Shown: one piece after another, positions 42,145-54,239 of the stretch | Layout: each line of letters opens with the position of its first letter | Numbering within the stretch: position 1 is the first letter of the stretch | NCBI GenBank assembly: GCA_964035795.1 | Contig: OZ038324.1 | Location: 124,001 to 188,000, forward strand | Direction: 5' to 3' | Source: Pterobdella sp. o SKG-2022 | Taxonomy: Eukaryota > Annelida > Clitellata > Hirudinida > Piscicolidae | DNA length: 64,000 nt | Program-made: the position numbers and the translations under genes | Notes under the pieces: model-generated | Seen by the model: only the letters and a program-made list of their open reading frames with translations | Told to the model about the DNA's origin: nothing | Database searches by the model: none

Positions 42145-42222
42145 GTCAGCCCATGCGGGATTCAAGGCAGTAGCTTTGAGTAATTAGTCTGAGGCTCCAC
42201 CAGCTAAGCTATACGGGCTGAC
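42145..42222 (-). tRNA. second tRNA-like sequence (pseudo-tRNA, possible SINE head)
   Basis: The minus strand has 8-bp complementary ends (GTCAGCCC...GGGCTGAC), an A-box-like TAGCTTAGCTGGTGGAGCC and TTGAATCCCGC in the B-box position. The T stem and anticodon stem do not fold properly. The layout is the same as in the SINE at 16.1 kb, but I could not find a poly-A tail or target duplication. Confidence 0.55.
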
Positions 42223-42229
42223 AATATAC

Positions 42230-43680
42230 AGGGAATATATAACTAGCCTTATTCAAAAGCGCTGTGTTGCAAGCTTGGAAGCAAAAAAAGATTTTGAGAA
42301 AAAGTTTTGAGAAGTTTACGAAAGGAGTAAGATGAGAACAATTTCAAAAAAGAGAAGTAGTTCTACAAAAGAAAAACCAGCACATGAGAAGAATTAGGAT
42401 GAGAATGAGATGATGTAGCATTGCGAACGAAATGAATGTCAAAGACCAGGGTCGTTAAGAGATTCAATAAGTTCAAGGATTAAAAAGGAAAAGTTTGAGT
42501 AAAGTATTTGATACATGATGAAACAGACTTTGTAATTAGCCTATAATTGTAAAGAAGCCACTGAAAAGTGTTGAGAGGAGGAATATGACAGAACATGCAG
42601 TGTGGGTGACAAGCAAAGATGTTAACAAAGCAAAAGAAAAAAATCAATCAACTAAAAAAAAGTTTTTCGAGTCTTAATATTAGTTTCGTTAAGCTATGAA
42701 GCTTTTAGAATTTTATTTTAATATACTTCTCTCTCAAAAGTTGAAAAGGGTTTTTCATTAGAGTTGCCACACATGCTTGGTGCATAACTTTTATTTCTTC
42801 TTTCATCACTACCGTGCACGTTTTTCTGCTTTCTTCTTCGTTTTTTCTAACACATTATTCAAACCTTGTTTAGGCAACGTATTTCTTTTTTAAGAATTAA
42901 CCAGCGATGAAGTCTTAAAGACAAACTCGAGTTTATCCATTGTGATGTAAAATGAGTCTGTTTCACTTCCGATTTCGAATTTACGAAGCTTTTCCAGAAG
43001 AATTTGCACAATCACTCGTTTGATATTGTAACTTCACTTTAAGAAAAGTTTTGCACGTTCAAAATGAAAATTTCAACATCGTCTTTTCACTTTATTTTGA
43101 GGAATGCTCTGAATCCCATTTCCAAAATGTGCTTTAAAGACATCTTTCCAAACAATAAATCTATATGAAATTTGCTTTATTTTTATAATTAAAACACCAT
43201 TAAATATTTGGTTTGAAAGATACATGAAATGTCTGAAAATTCAAATTGAGTAACTTTTTTTTGGCTACATATTTGAATCTCGGTAGCGAATCTGTATAAC
43301 CACCAGCCAGTAAGAGCAGAGCCTTTTTCTAGACAGCTATCATGCGTTCTCCTCACAGAGCCTTTTTCTCGAATCTAGTAAAAACAATATTTTCTTTAGC
43401 TACTCGAAATTTTAATTTATGGTCTATTTTACAGTCATTTGCTATGTTTTTAGCCAAATGGAGGAAACTTTTGGCACAGTTACGCTATTAATTTCCTAAG
43501 TCTTGATTTCAACCCGTTTTTTCTTTGACCACTTTGTAATTTTTGAACTTATTATTTTCTGTTTATATAATTATACGTATGTTTCATCTTGCTTTTAAGG
43601 TGGTTGTAAAAATTCTTTTTTTTTCATGTACAAAATCATTGAATTTCATCATTTAACATGCATAAGTCATTCATATTTAA
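42230..43680. other. AT-rich stretch, nothing recognised
   Basis: No frame with family similarity and no structured repeat. An A/G-rich plus strand between 42290 and 42660 is purely compositional. Confidence 0.5.
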
Positions 43681-43682
43681 GT

Positions 43683-43824
43683 TATATAACAAGCAAACAA
43701 ACAAACAAGCAAACAAACAAACAAAAAAACAAACTAACTAACTAACTAACAAACTAACTAACTAACAAACAAACTAACTAACTAACAAACAAACAAAAAA
43801 ACAAACAAACAAAAAAAACAAACA
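43683..43824. repeat. compound (CAAA)n/(ACTA)n microsatellite
   Basis: Alternating blocks of ACAA/CAAG and AACT tetranucleotide repeats over about 140 bases, about 200 bp upstream of the Penelope-like element. Confidence 0.92.
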
Positions 43825-44030
43825 GTTGATAATTTCGATGAAAGATACGAAGGACTTTCCATTTTGAGACATTTATGCACTTTTGATATCATTTTAGTGA
43901 TTTTTTCCAAAAGCCACAGTAAAATAAATATAATTTCAGAACAATAATTAGTTTATTAAAAAACGAAGCTTTTTGTTATCAACTTAACATTTTCAAGTAT
44001 GAGAAACAGTTTCATTGATATTACTATGGC

Positions 44031-45751
44031 AATAGATAAATGTTGGAATTAGTCATTCGCAGAGAAAGCGCAAGCTTTTGTAACTGACACGGAAAAGGAA
44101 GCGTTGCATGAGTACCTCAGAAAGATTACTAATACTCTGTCAATGAACGTTGAACGTGCTAAAGATGATATCTTCAAAACACTGAAAGAACTAATAGAGA
44201 ATCGCAATATCCCTATTCTCACGGGCGACAGACTCGGGTGTTGTCATCTTGGATAAAGCCGATTATCAAAGTGTGGTACAAAAGTTGATAGATAAAAGAA
44301 TTGAAAGTGGCAAATATGAGCCTACAGAGGATACAATCCTGTAAGATCTCACGTCTTTCCAAAGCTTTTCACTTAGGAATTTGAAGAACTTAAAAGAATA
44401 CAATTTCATCAGACCTTCATCAAACGAACCAGCGAGATTTTTTGCTTTGGTAAAAACACATAAATACGAGAGTTTATCAATTATTAATAAAAACAATCTA
44501 AAAATACGTCGAATAATTGATCAAACGGGTACTTGCTTCTACAAGCTTGGTAAATTCCTTGCTGAATCCTTAAAGCCCCTGGCTGATAATCAATTTACAA
44601 TTTCCAGCACGCAATCCTTTCTTTCCCTCTTAAACCGTTTACCCTCACTCCAACATGACGAGGAAGATGTCTCTTATGACATTGAGTCTCTCAGCACTAA
44701 TGTTTCGATCGAGAGACCCTTGACTACATCACCAAAGAAATATAGGAATTAGGAAAACTTCCACCTCTGTGAAACAGGCAGATATTCACAAAACTCTTGT
44801 TGAAAGCCACCACAGAGAATGTTTTTTCAGCAAATGGAAAGCGATATGACAGATTCACGGTGTTTTCATGGAAGGCCTTTTATCTGTTGTGTTTTCCGGC
44901 TGCTCCCTAATTTTTAGAAGGAAGAAAAACAAGGATGATGTTTTTTTCAACACTCTCAACTCTTTCCATAAAAATATAAAATTGACCGTTGAAGTTAATC
45001 CAACAAAATTCCTGGACACCCAAATATCTAGAAACTCAAATGGCTCCCTATCTTTTAAGGTGGTACAAAAAGAGAGTAAATTACCCATCTATTGGACGTC
45101 GGCGGTTCCAAAGCAATACAAAAGAATTCCTATAAAAGGAGATTTACATAGAGCTAGCAGGATCGGGTCAGATTTCGAACTAGAAAAGAGTGCTGGTTTT
45201 CCTGACCAGTTTATCATCTCTGTTTTTGAACAATTTGACACACCGAAAGAAGAGAGTTTGACCTCAAGCTGGCTCTTTGAAAATAAGAAGAGGTTGCACT
45301 TCAAAATTCCTTACTGTCCGAAAAATGAGTTGTACATACACAAGTACATAGATAAATTTAACTCATTTACCAAAAATTTCATCACGTTTTCATACTCCTG
45401 GATCACATCCAAAATAAGGACCCTTTTCCCCCTTAAAGATAGAATTTCGCATGTACACAATGTGATTTACAAAGGGGAGTGCAGTTGTGGAGAAACGTAC
45501 GTGGGGGAAACGTAAAGAAACGTGGAGATGAGATGGGCGGAACATGAAGCGCTGAAAGAGACTTCGGAACCGGCAAAACACATATCGAAGTACTCTACAC
45601 ATAAATTTTTGTGGAGAACCTTGATGCGTGCCCCAGTAGATTGGAAGAAGAGAGGGGTACTGGAAACGTGCTTTATTAAAATGAAAAACCCTAATTTAAA
45701 TGACCAGAAGGACATTAGAAATTTATTATTATTTAGGAATGGTGTTACATA
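44031..45751 (+). pseudogene. Penelope-like retroelement with GIY-YIG region
   Basis: Order seen: an N-terminal stretch (EKEALHEYLRKITNTL near 44095), a broken segment, an RT frame 44381-44752 (RFFALVKTHKYES, VSYDIESLSTNVSIERP as motif A), and a frame 44868-45515 (FLDTQISRNSNGSL, then PLKDRISHVHNVIYKGECSC). The GIY-YIG motif is CGETYVGET, a stop codon (TAA) follows, then RNVEMRWAEHEALKE in frame 45522-45752. Known: Penelope elements couple an RT to a GIY-YIG nuclease. The segment that should hold the catalytic Y-x-D-D is missing between RYDRF near 44850 and KNKDDVFF near 44930, so the copy is internally deleted and dead. Confidence 0.85.
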
Positions 45752-45769
45752 AGGGTAAGTCTTATCGAA

Positions 45770-46035
45770 CGAAGCGTTAATCTTTTTGCTGTGTTGTGAT
45801 TGGTTGCTGAAAATTTCCAAAATTTGTATAAATCCGAAAAAAAATATTTAATTGAAACAAAATAATGATTTTTTTTTAAATTTGCTAAGAAAATTTTAAT
45901 TTGAAGCAACGAATCAAACTAAAACAAAAAATTAACCTTTAATAATTGTTTTTTTCAAAATTTTCGAAAAAATTCAAAATTTTAGCAGCCAATCAGGAGA
46001 CAGCAAAAGATTAACCTTCGTTTCCTCACTCCCTC
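45770..46035. repeat. imperfect inverted repeat abutting the Penelope 3' end
   Basis: GAACGAAGCGTTAATCTTTT and GTGATTGGTTGCTGAAAAT on the left are mirrored by ATTTTAGCAGCCAATCAGGA and AAAAGATTAACCTTCGTT on the right, around an A/T-rich centre. It may be a solo foldback or the terminal structure of the Penelope element. Confidence 0.75.
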
Positions 46036-46279
46036 GCGTTACCTAATAGGTCTCATTTTATTATCGTTGCTTAAATATCCACTTTTTAATATCTTTGATG
46101 ATAGCTCACTATAATTTTAGTCATTTTTTTTGCAATAATTATGTTGTTTAGAATTAACTTTTATCTGTTGCCATATTAATATCAATAAAATTTTTTCTCA
46201 TACTTTTTTTTAACAATTAATTTTTTATTCAAACGTCAAATTTAAAAATAAACAAAATTGTTTGAATTTTTTGTAATAG

Positions 46280-46777
46280 TCAAAAATAAAAGATTTCTTC
46301 TAATTTTCTAGAACTTGCGAGAATACCTAGCACACTGAAAGCCTTTCCTCTCTGAATGGCCATAATTATAGCTTGAAGTAGGAAGGAGGTTGACCGTGGT
46401 TCTCCTGTTTCTTGAGCTGTTTTTTTCTTGATCTCGCTTATCAATCTTAGTCCGTTTGGACTCCAAGAACCAAAAGTTTCAACTCCAATTGGTATAACTT
46501 CATAATCCGCTGAAAGGTTGCGGTATTTTGTCAGCTTAGCTGTCTCCGCGCTTTCAACTACTTTTCCTGGAATAGCTGAAGAAATTTTTATGTGGCTGGG
46601 GGCGATGGCGTCACTACAAGTGAAATCCCACACCATAGTACGACCTTTTTTCCAAGGGTAAATTGTCATCCCAGCTGGACGTTTTCCATCAGAGCGAGAT
46701 ACACCATTTGGTTCAAGAATCTCATACTTGAAAATGTTACGTTGATAACGAAAAGCCAAAAAAGTTCCAAGCTGCAA
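46280..46777 (-). pseudogene. C-terminal PD-(D/E)XK-like nuclease region of an RLE-type retroelement (165 codons open)
   Basis: The open frame contains RSDGKRPAGMTIYPWKKGRT, then VWDFTCSDAIAPSHI, a Lys-rich middle, and VIPIGVETFGSWSPNGLRLI and EPRSTSFLLQAIIMAIQRGKA. From memory, this domain follows an RT and a Cys-rich CRCG segment in a widespread invertebrate family, where the first motif normally reads RPDG. Here the Asp is Ala, which would destroy a catalytic residue. The RT part is absent at this site but is seen at 58.4-60.1 kb. The first ATG is unlikely to be a true start. Confidence 0.65.
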
Positions 46778-47005
46778 AAAGCTGTTTTATATGGACCAAT
46801 CATAGAATTTGAAAAATGTTAGTTTTTTTTTTCTTGAAAATATTCATGTATCATTATGCTTAAATATTCACGGATTGTACAAAAAGCTCTGTTAGTTGAT
46901 AAATGTAAGGTTTTTTTTTCAAAAAACTTCTAAAGATGATTATTTCGGTACTTTCACAATTTTTTTTAAGTTCTATAATTGGTTCATCAACTATAGGCTC
47001 GCTAT

Positions 47006-47790
47006 TCAATGCTTTTCGTGTAAGCGCGAAGTGCCTGTACGAAAAGCTTCGTATCTTAAAAAACTAACTAGTGTGCTGAAATTATACCATAATATCATCT
47101 TGTCACCAAAATTTTTAACTGAATCAGAAGGACTTATACGATAATTTAACACAATGATTTCAGTCTTTGAGCTGTTGAGTTGCATTTGGTTGGCTTTCAT
47201 CCAAGCTGCACTTTCATCAATACACATTGTCATTCTTTCTTGCAAGTCCATTGATGCATTAAATAAACAATGCCCATATAATTGAATGTCGTCGGCATAT
47301 TGATGAATTCTCAAATTTTAAGAAGATGCAATCTTTTCTAAATCAGCTGTGTATAAAGTGAACAAAATCGGTCCAAGAACAGAACCTTGTGGTACTCCAG
47401 TAGAGTAAACGTTTGGTGCTGATTCTGTTTTGGAACATTTGACGTTGAATGATCTGTTGAAGAGGTAATTCCTTAACCCTTCAAAAGTGAGGTCATTCAA
47501 GCCAGATGATTCGTTTAGCCTTCTGATTAGTATTTGATGATCTATTAAATCAAAGGCAGACAAAAGATCGAAAAGGACAAGAAGAGATATTTTTTTGTTG
47601 TCAGCTGCTTTCAAAATATCAGTAGAAACCTTTAGTAATGCGGTTTCTGTTGAATGATGGCGACGATAAGCTGATTAAAAAGATGGTAATAAATTATTGT
47701 TGTTTAGTGACAATTCTTGGGAGGACAATTCGTTCAAGAAGTTTTAAAAGGACGGTCAAGTTTGAAATTGGTCGGTATGATGAAAGGGTC
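47006..47790 (-). pseudogene. CR1-like reverse transcriptase fragment
   Basis: The frame 47614-47318 has LLVLFDLLSAFDLIDHQILI (motif A) and STGVPQGSVLGPILFTLYTA. After a stop, the frame 47314-47006 has IHQYADDIQLYGHC (catalytic YADD) and NSSKTEIIVLNYR. Only the palm and thumb survive. It ends at about 47060 against a CGAAAAGCTTCGTATC string shared with the foldback repeats, and upstream similarity fades near 47790 (FSFIRRHHSTETALLKV-like). Confidence 0.85.
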
Positions 47791-49840
47791 CCTTATAAGT
47801 TAATATATATATAATTAATTTATTTAAATATTCACTAACATTTAAAAATTGCCTGGAAATATAAAAATATTTGTGAAAAACTGCCTAGCAAATGTCAGGA
47901 AAAAGAAACAACGTCAAATCCATGAAGCACTTTGGCCACCATGCTCTTGATATCCGCTGAAGTTTATTGTTGACAATTACTGGCTGGATAGACTATTTGA
48001 ACATCATTCTTTATGTATTAAAAAAGGAAAAATTTGCACTTGTTTTCAACACCGTTTTAAAACTTTAAAAAAATCAAATGTTCAATCGTGGTCTTTTGTG
48101 GTCGTATTCAAGTATTTCGTGACCATCAATTTCAACTTTTTGTGTATTCGTCATTATCGATTTTTAAAAAGTGAAATGCCCCAATCACTTGATGCTTTTA
48201 GTTCTGCTTACGAAAAACCTTGTTGTGAACAAACCTGTGTTTTTGTCCAATACATTTGTATGATAACGTTTGTATGGCGGTTTGTGCTGCCATTGAAGTA
48301 GAGATGAAAAAGTTGATAGATGCATTACTTTTTATTCAAATTTTTCTGTTGTATGACGGAGTCGCCATGTTCATTTGTTGCAAAATCACCTTGCAATTTT
48401 TTGACGCACGATACGCTGGCTTTTTTCTAATTTAAAAAGATGAAAAAGAGTTTTTAAACTTGTTTCTAATTGCTTATTAAGTAAGGGTTTGAAATCGATA
48501 AAATATTTTCATCTGGTAACTTTTGTGCGTGTTTATTGGCTGAATTAAGTTATTTTAATTCATTATTGTTATTATTTTTTAAGCTCATGATGCATTTTAA
48601 TGCTGGTTAAATGTGCACTTCAGCTTACACCATATCAGTTGCTATCTTGTCTCTGTATATAATCACTGCATCATTTTCTATTTTCTAAAAATGTTTGAAG
48701 AATTTAAAATATTTATAAAATACACTTTTGAATACCTGATACTTGCAAAACACAGAAGCGGCAATATTATGACGAAGACAACATCCTCTTACAAAACTTC
48801 AGGTCATTTCAAAATAACTGTTTCGAAAAGTATGACTTTTGAAAAATATTGTTATTCGATGCCTTTTGGCATTGTGCCTGAATCAGAAAAAATTTTGCTT
48901 TAAAACTGTATCTCGATAGTTGCAATATATATTTGAAGAGTCATTACGAAGTTGCAAAGTTTTTCCTTATGGCCAATTTCCCTTCCTTTATTCTATTGAA
49001 ACACTGAGTTATAAATATTTATATACGCAAAAAATTAATAATAAAGAAACTTTCAATCAATATTTTAAGAGTGTTACAATAACTGCCACAGCAAAGAGAA
49101 GAGGACATATGGTTCTGGGTGCCGCATGAACGGAGAATTCGTCTACGTCAGCGACTTGCGCACCTTACAGCGCATGCTCCAACTTAAACAGTGTGTGAAA
49201 GACTACGACAAACTGGGATTTCCAGGAAGATTTGGGAAATGATAATACGCTGTGCTCTAATATCATTTTGACATTCAGCTGGAAGATATTTATTATTTGA
49301 AAATAAAAATATCCGATTTCAATATTTTTAAGCGTAATTATTGATGACTGAAATTTTTTTTGATAATCGAAAGTTATTAAATTTTCAAATGGAAAAAACC
49401 TATGAATAAACAAAAGAAGAGAAAAAAATAAAAAAATTGTACGTGTTTTCTTGCAGTGGTTGCAGTTATAAATGATTCAAAATTTGAAAATGATCTTTAT
49501 AAATCAAATTTTTTATGAATATTTAAACTGGAAATTAAGTTGAAGGAGAAATACGTCATCAATTGCGATGTCTTGAATTTCTTAAGGCAATATTTCAAAG
49601 AGATATTCGAGAAAATTTCAATTCTTGAGATGTTTTGAACAATTGTCTTTTCAATATATCTTTAAAGCGAATAAAAAAATTGAAAACTTATATTTATTAA
49701 TTTGTTATTACCATATTATCGTTTCTCTTTTTCTTGACCACAATCCATTTAGACGTCCTTTTAACTCGTTTGTGCCCATTGATATCGTATGAAATCACTC
49801 ACATATACAATTTTTCTTAATTATTGGTTAATATTTAACA
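47791..49840. other. AT-rich stretch with unassigned short frames
   Basis: Frames at 48098-48301, 48613-48903 and 48920-49129 have no family resemblance that I can name. A GC-richer patch at 49090-49240 may be a transposase scrap (separate entry). No RNA genes or repeats recognised. Confidence 0.5.
49126..49242 (+). pseudogene. possible PIF/Harbinger transposase scrap (38 codons)
   Basis: MNGEFVYVSDLRTLQRM... ending KDYDKLGFPGRFGK, then TGA. Harbinger-type nucleases often carry an L-G-F/L-P-G-x-x-G-S-x-D motif just before a catalytic Asp, and the LGFPGRFG string resembles its start. The GC-rich codons contrast with the surroundings. This is a short match, so the call is tentative. Confidence 0.25.
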
Positions 49841-49899
49841 AAAACCAATTTATTTTGTTCATTAACTAGGGTTATATCTCCAGTATTATTATTTCTATT

Positions 49900-50450
49900 A
49901 TTATTTATTTGTAAGACGCGCAGTTTGCAAACTAGATTTGCTTCAGAGGCGCTTGTGTAACCCAAAGAGCTACGGCAGAGAGATGCGGCTATATAGATGC
50001 GTTTTCAAACGCTTGCGAAAATGTTTAAAGCAAGGTGAAAGACGCAGATTAAATGAAAAAAAATTCCATAAATGAGGGGCGATATACGACAAAGAGTGAA
50101 ATGAAAAAGTTAGAAAAGACAGGCTGATGCAGTCATAAGCCAGATTTCGAAGACCTGAAACTCATGAGTCTGTCTGATAGAAAGAAACTCATATAAGTAA
50201 GCCGGCTGGTTGAAATATAGAATATTAGCGGTGGGCCAACGTAACTTGAACTGAGCTCTTAGTCCGACCGGACCAATGAAGGCGATCGAGAAAAGCACGA
50301 GATGGAGAATAGTAATCGGCTTAAAGAACACTTTTGGCACCGCGATTTTGGAAAGATTGCAACTTAGAAATGAGACAATCCGGAAGGTAGGCATAAAAGT
50401 ATTCATCAGACAGTTGTGTCAGGGAATATCAGCTATCACATTTTTTAATA
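49900..50450. other. possible CR1-like 3' region
   Basis: The plus strand has blocks such as TTCCATAAATGAGGGGCGATA, GAAGACCTGAAACTCATGAG and GGACCAATGAAGGCGATCG, resembling the conserved noncoding or poorly coding 3' portion of CR1-like elements as I remember them. It has higher GC than its flanks. No intact frame. Confidence 0.35.
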
Positions 50451-50689
50451 AATTATAGTATTCTTCAGCGTCCTCTTCCCTCTACAGGTGCATAAGTTAT
50501 CATTAATGTGATTTCTGGGTTTCCTTCAAATGAGGCGACCATGCTTTTCTTATTGACTTGTTTTATATCTTCATAAAACAAAAAACATTTAATGCATTTT
50601 TTCCTGTTTTAATTGAGGTGTATCAAAATGAAGTTCATGAAACTTTACTGTCAAAGTTCATAAAATCTCTCATTCTACCTCACCTGGCT

Positions 50690-50925
50690 ATCTTTCTAGC
50701 CTCTTACTACCTCCTAAACGTGCTGGCCTACGGTCCTTTACCCGCTCTCAGCTCTTCATTATCTCTCCCTTTCACTCTTACGCTAAAACTGCTTTTTCTT
50801 TTTCGGTTCATTTCTCTGGAACTCTCTTTCTCTAAATTTTAAATCTTCCTCCTATCCTTTTTTAAGGACCTGAAAACCTACTTCTATGAGCAGCTCATAG
50901 CAAAGCGCTTCTGAACGATACGTAA
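50690..50925 (+). pseudogene. CR1-like C-terminal scrap
   Basis: Plus-strand pieces (RSFTRSQLFI, SYAKTAFSFSVHFSGTLFL, then FKDLKTYFYEQL) resemble the CR1 C-terminus, where A-x-x-x-F-S-x-x-A-P-x-x-W-N-x-L-P precedes F-K-x-x-L-K-T-x-L-F. They are broken by stops and shifts. Confidence 0.45.
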
Positions 50926-51277
50926 AAGACGCACATTACATTTTCAGATTACAATGCCAGAGCACTCTCAATCGAAGCATTAATACCTACAAAGGTTGAT
51001 TGCATAATCATTTTAAAAACAAATTTACTCTGAGCTAACATTGGATAATGTAAGCTAGTCTTATGAAAAGCTTCGTGTCTTATTTTAAATAAAAAGTTTG
51101 TTTTTTTTGACCTTACTATCTAGGCTATTCACTCACCATTGGACGAATTAGCCCAAATTACTTAACTAGCAAGCTAAACAAATTGAAAAAAATTAAGTTT
51201 AAAAAAATGATATAAAAAAATGCATTTAAATAATCATTATTGTCATAAATTAACATAAAATATTATTTTTATTATTA

Positions 51278-51620
51278 TTAGTTATCCCCTGCACAGCGAA
51301 TTGCCTGAACATTACCACGAACAATAGCCAGTGACAAACTTTCAAATAACCATTTAGATTCTCTGGGCTCATCTTTAGCCTTAGATATGCGAGTTATAAA
51401 ATCAGACAAAAATGAAAAAGCATGAGAACCAAAGATACCAGAGGTTTCAACCGCTAACGAGACGAAAACATGGTTATCTGCAAGGCTTCGATGTTTTTGT
51501 ATTTTTGCCATTTCTACTTGTTGGGAAGCCCAGCGGAGATTGGCTACAGTTTAAAGCAAGTGTGAAGGCGAAAAAGAATCAGAGCAGCTAGCGTCCCAAA
51601 TGAGGCATTTGCCAGCCGTA
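51278..51620 (-). pseudogene. second RLE-type nuclease-region fragment
   Basis: Read on minus: CLIWDASCSDSFSPSHLL near 51605, a stop, then the frame 51511-51278 with VFVSLAVETSGIFGSHAFSF and EPRESKWLFESLSLAIVRGN. It is the same domain as 46280-46777 but from a different subfamily. The upstream RPDG motif is lost at the junction with the 3' end of the next element (near 51620-51655). Confidence 0.65.
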
Positions 51621-51654
51621 TAAGGAAAAATGGTAACCCTTATCAGGCCGTTTG

Positions 51655-54237
51655 CCGTCTCCTCTCTCAAGACCTACTGGTTCTCTTCTTGGCTTAACTT
51701 CGTGAACGAAGATTTTAAAAAGGAGGGTTCCCACGTCTACTGCAAGTGCGCTCGTGGCTAATTAAACCAATGCGAGAGATAGGCAGGTACGACCACAGCG
51801 ACTGCAGTTAAAGGTTATGTCAGGTACAACTGTTGAAGCGTCACGATTTTTTCTCCTTCAGAGCTGTACAGTAGGTTGGTGAGTATGACGGCTCTGTACA
51901 CGCTTCTTCAGATGCTTGTTTTTCCAGAATCTTTTGAACAGTCTGCCAAAAGCGTTGTTTGACTTGGCCAGCCTGTTGTCTATTTCTCTGTCAATCTTGG
52001 CATCTGATATGATTTCGCAGCCCAAGTAGGTGAACTGGTGGACTGTCTTCAACTCAGTCTTTCCAATGGTGATATGAGGAAGGCGATACTCTTCTTGAGG
52101 TGCAGGTTGGTGGAGAACTTCCGTCTTTTTTAGGTTGACCTCGGAACTAAAGATCTGGGCAGTTTCTGCAAAGCAGGATGTCAGTCGCTGCAAGGCTCTT
52201 TTGGTAAGTGCAACGAGGCCAGCGTCGTCGGCTAATAGAAGGTTTCGAGCTAACTGCTCCCAAGTCTTTGTTTGGGCCTGCAACCTCCTAAGGTTGAATA
52301 GACTGGCATCGAAGCGATAACGGATGTATACAGCATCTTCATCGTCAAGGTTTTTCATGGCCTGCTTGAGCATCATGCTGAAAAAAATGCTGAACAGAGT
52401 TGGAGCCAGAACACAACCTTGTTTCACACTATTGACAATGAGGAAGGGTTTAGAGATGTCGCTGTTCAACCTAACTTGGTCGTGCTGGTCTTCATGCAGC
52501 TGGATGATCATACTGTAGAATTTTGGGGAACAGCCGAAGCGCTCCATGATTAGCCAAAAACCTTTTCTGCTCACCGTGTCAAACGCCTTCGTTGAATCGA
52601 TAAACGCTACATACAGTCCTTTGTTCTGCTCTCGACACTTTTCTTGAAGCTGTCGGAGAACAAAGATTTTTCCTGCAATGAAGAGTAGTGATCCCTCTGT
52701 AGTTAGAGCAGTCAGACTTTTTTTCTTTATTTTTGTATAAAGCAATAAAGACTGCATTCCGGAGGTCTCCTGGCAATTTGCTTTTTTCCCAACAACAGAC
52801 AAGGAGTTCATGGAGCTTGCTGTGTAACGCTAGATCTCCATTTTTCCAGAGATCAGGTGGAATTCCATCAACTCCTCCTGCCTTGCCTCTCTTCACCTGC
52901 TCTATGGCTTTGGTAAGTTTTTGCATTGTGGGTGGTTCGTCCATTTTGACATTCACTGGCAGCTGAGGGATGCGGAGTAGTGCTGAGTCTTGGAAAAATC
53001 GATTAGTATTAAACAGAGCCTGAAAATGTTCTGTCCAACGGCACAAAATGGCTGTCTCGTCCTTGAGGACTGTCTGTCCATCTGCACTGCGCAAAGGACT
53101 CAGGGTCTGATATGCGAGGCCATATACTGCCTTGAGGGCTTCATAAAAACCTCTGAAGTCACCAGCACCAGCACACCGCTGAGTTCTAACTGCAAGGTTG
53201 GGCCACCATTCATCTTGCATAACTCGAAGCTTAAGCTGGAGCTTATTGCGGACTTGACGAAATGTAGCTTCCTTCGCAAGACAGGACGGGTAAGCCAGAC
53301 AAACCTAGTGGGTTGATCTCTTCTCTTCTAGCAATTCCTGGATTTCTACTTTGTTTTCGTCAAACCAGTCTCTATTTCATCGAGTGGCAAATCCAAGAAC
53401 TTTTTCACACGTCTGGAGAATGTTAGTTTTCAGTTTGTTCCAGAGTGTTTCAAGAGAAGAAACTTCTAGGAAGCTGATCTTTCCAAGCTTGGCCTGTAAG
53501 TTTGTCTGGAAGTCAGCTTCCACTTCAGCTGACTGTTGCATACTGAGTTTGAACGTTTTCTTAAGTGGCTCTCCATTCTTTGGTCTTGGCTTGAAGTGCA
53601 TATTGAGTTTGCATCGCACTAGACGGTGATCAGTATGAAATTCTGCGCTGAGCATCACTCTGGTGTGCAAGACATCCTTGAGGTCTCTTTGATGCGCTAA
53701 AATATAATCAATGAGGTGCCAGTGTTTAGACCGAAGATGCATCCAAGTTGTTTTTAAACTGTCCTTTTGTTGGAAAATGGAGTTGGTGATGACGAGTTGT
53801 TGCTCTGTGCAGAACTCCAGCAGTAAGCGCCCGTTTTCGTTGCAGTTTTCAACGCCATGTCTGCCCAGTACCCCTTTTCAGGCAGCTGCGTCTTGGCCCA
53901 CTCTAGCATTGAAATCACCAAGAACTACGATCTTATCGTTTGCAGGGATGCTTTGGAGAAGGCTACGGGGTTCTGAGTAAAAGTTGTTTTTTACAGCAGG
54001 CTCAGCTTGAAGGGTCGGAGCACACACACTAAGAAGCGTCACATACTTCTTCTTCTCCAAAGGTAGGCGCATTGACATAATACGGTCGAAATTACCAGAT
54101 GGCAGGTTTTCCAGCTTCAATGCGATTGAGGTTTTGAGCATGAAACCAACACCAGAGAGACGCTTCTCTTTTGCAGGTTTTCCAGACCAAAAGAGGGTGT
54201 ACCTGGCGCCATGCGTTTGACAGGATGTCTCATACAT
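51655..54237 (-). pseudogene. nearly complete RTE-like non-LTR element
   Basis: Minus strand. Endonuclease: frame 54237-53878 (ARYTLFWSGKPAKEKRLSGV, IVVLGDFNARVG) and frame 53742-53377 ([32 protein letters not shown]). RT: frame 53220-52579 (KRGKAGGVDGIPPDLWKNGD, FIALYKNKEKKSDCSNYRG) and the 317-codon frame 52811-51858 (AFIDSTKAFDTVSRKGFWLI, VNSVKQGCVLAPTLFSIFF, RNLLLADDAGLVAL, FTYLGCEIISDAKIDREI). In the catalytic block, LLADD replaces the usual YADD with both aspartates kept. A C2H2-like finger (CSRCGRTCLSRIGLISHERTC) ends the protein near 51740. Only a few frameshifts are present. The endonuclease start is cut at 54237 where a plus-strand element begins. Confidence 0.85.
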
Positions 54238-54239
54238 GG

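Noticed and set aside
48098..49129. Three consecutive frames as a host gene
   Set aside because: No conserved motif, no convincing splice junction between them, and composition typical of AT-rich noncoding DNA.
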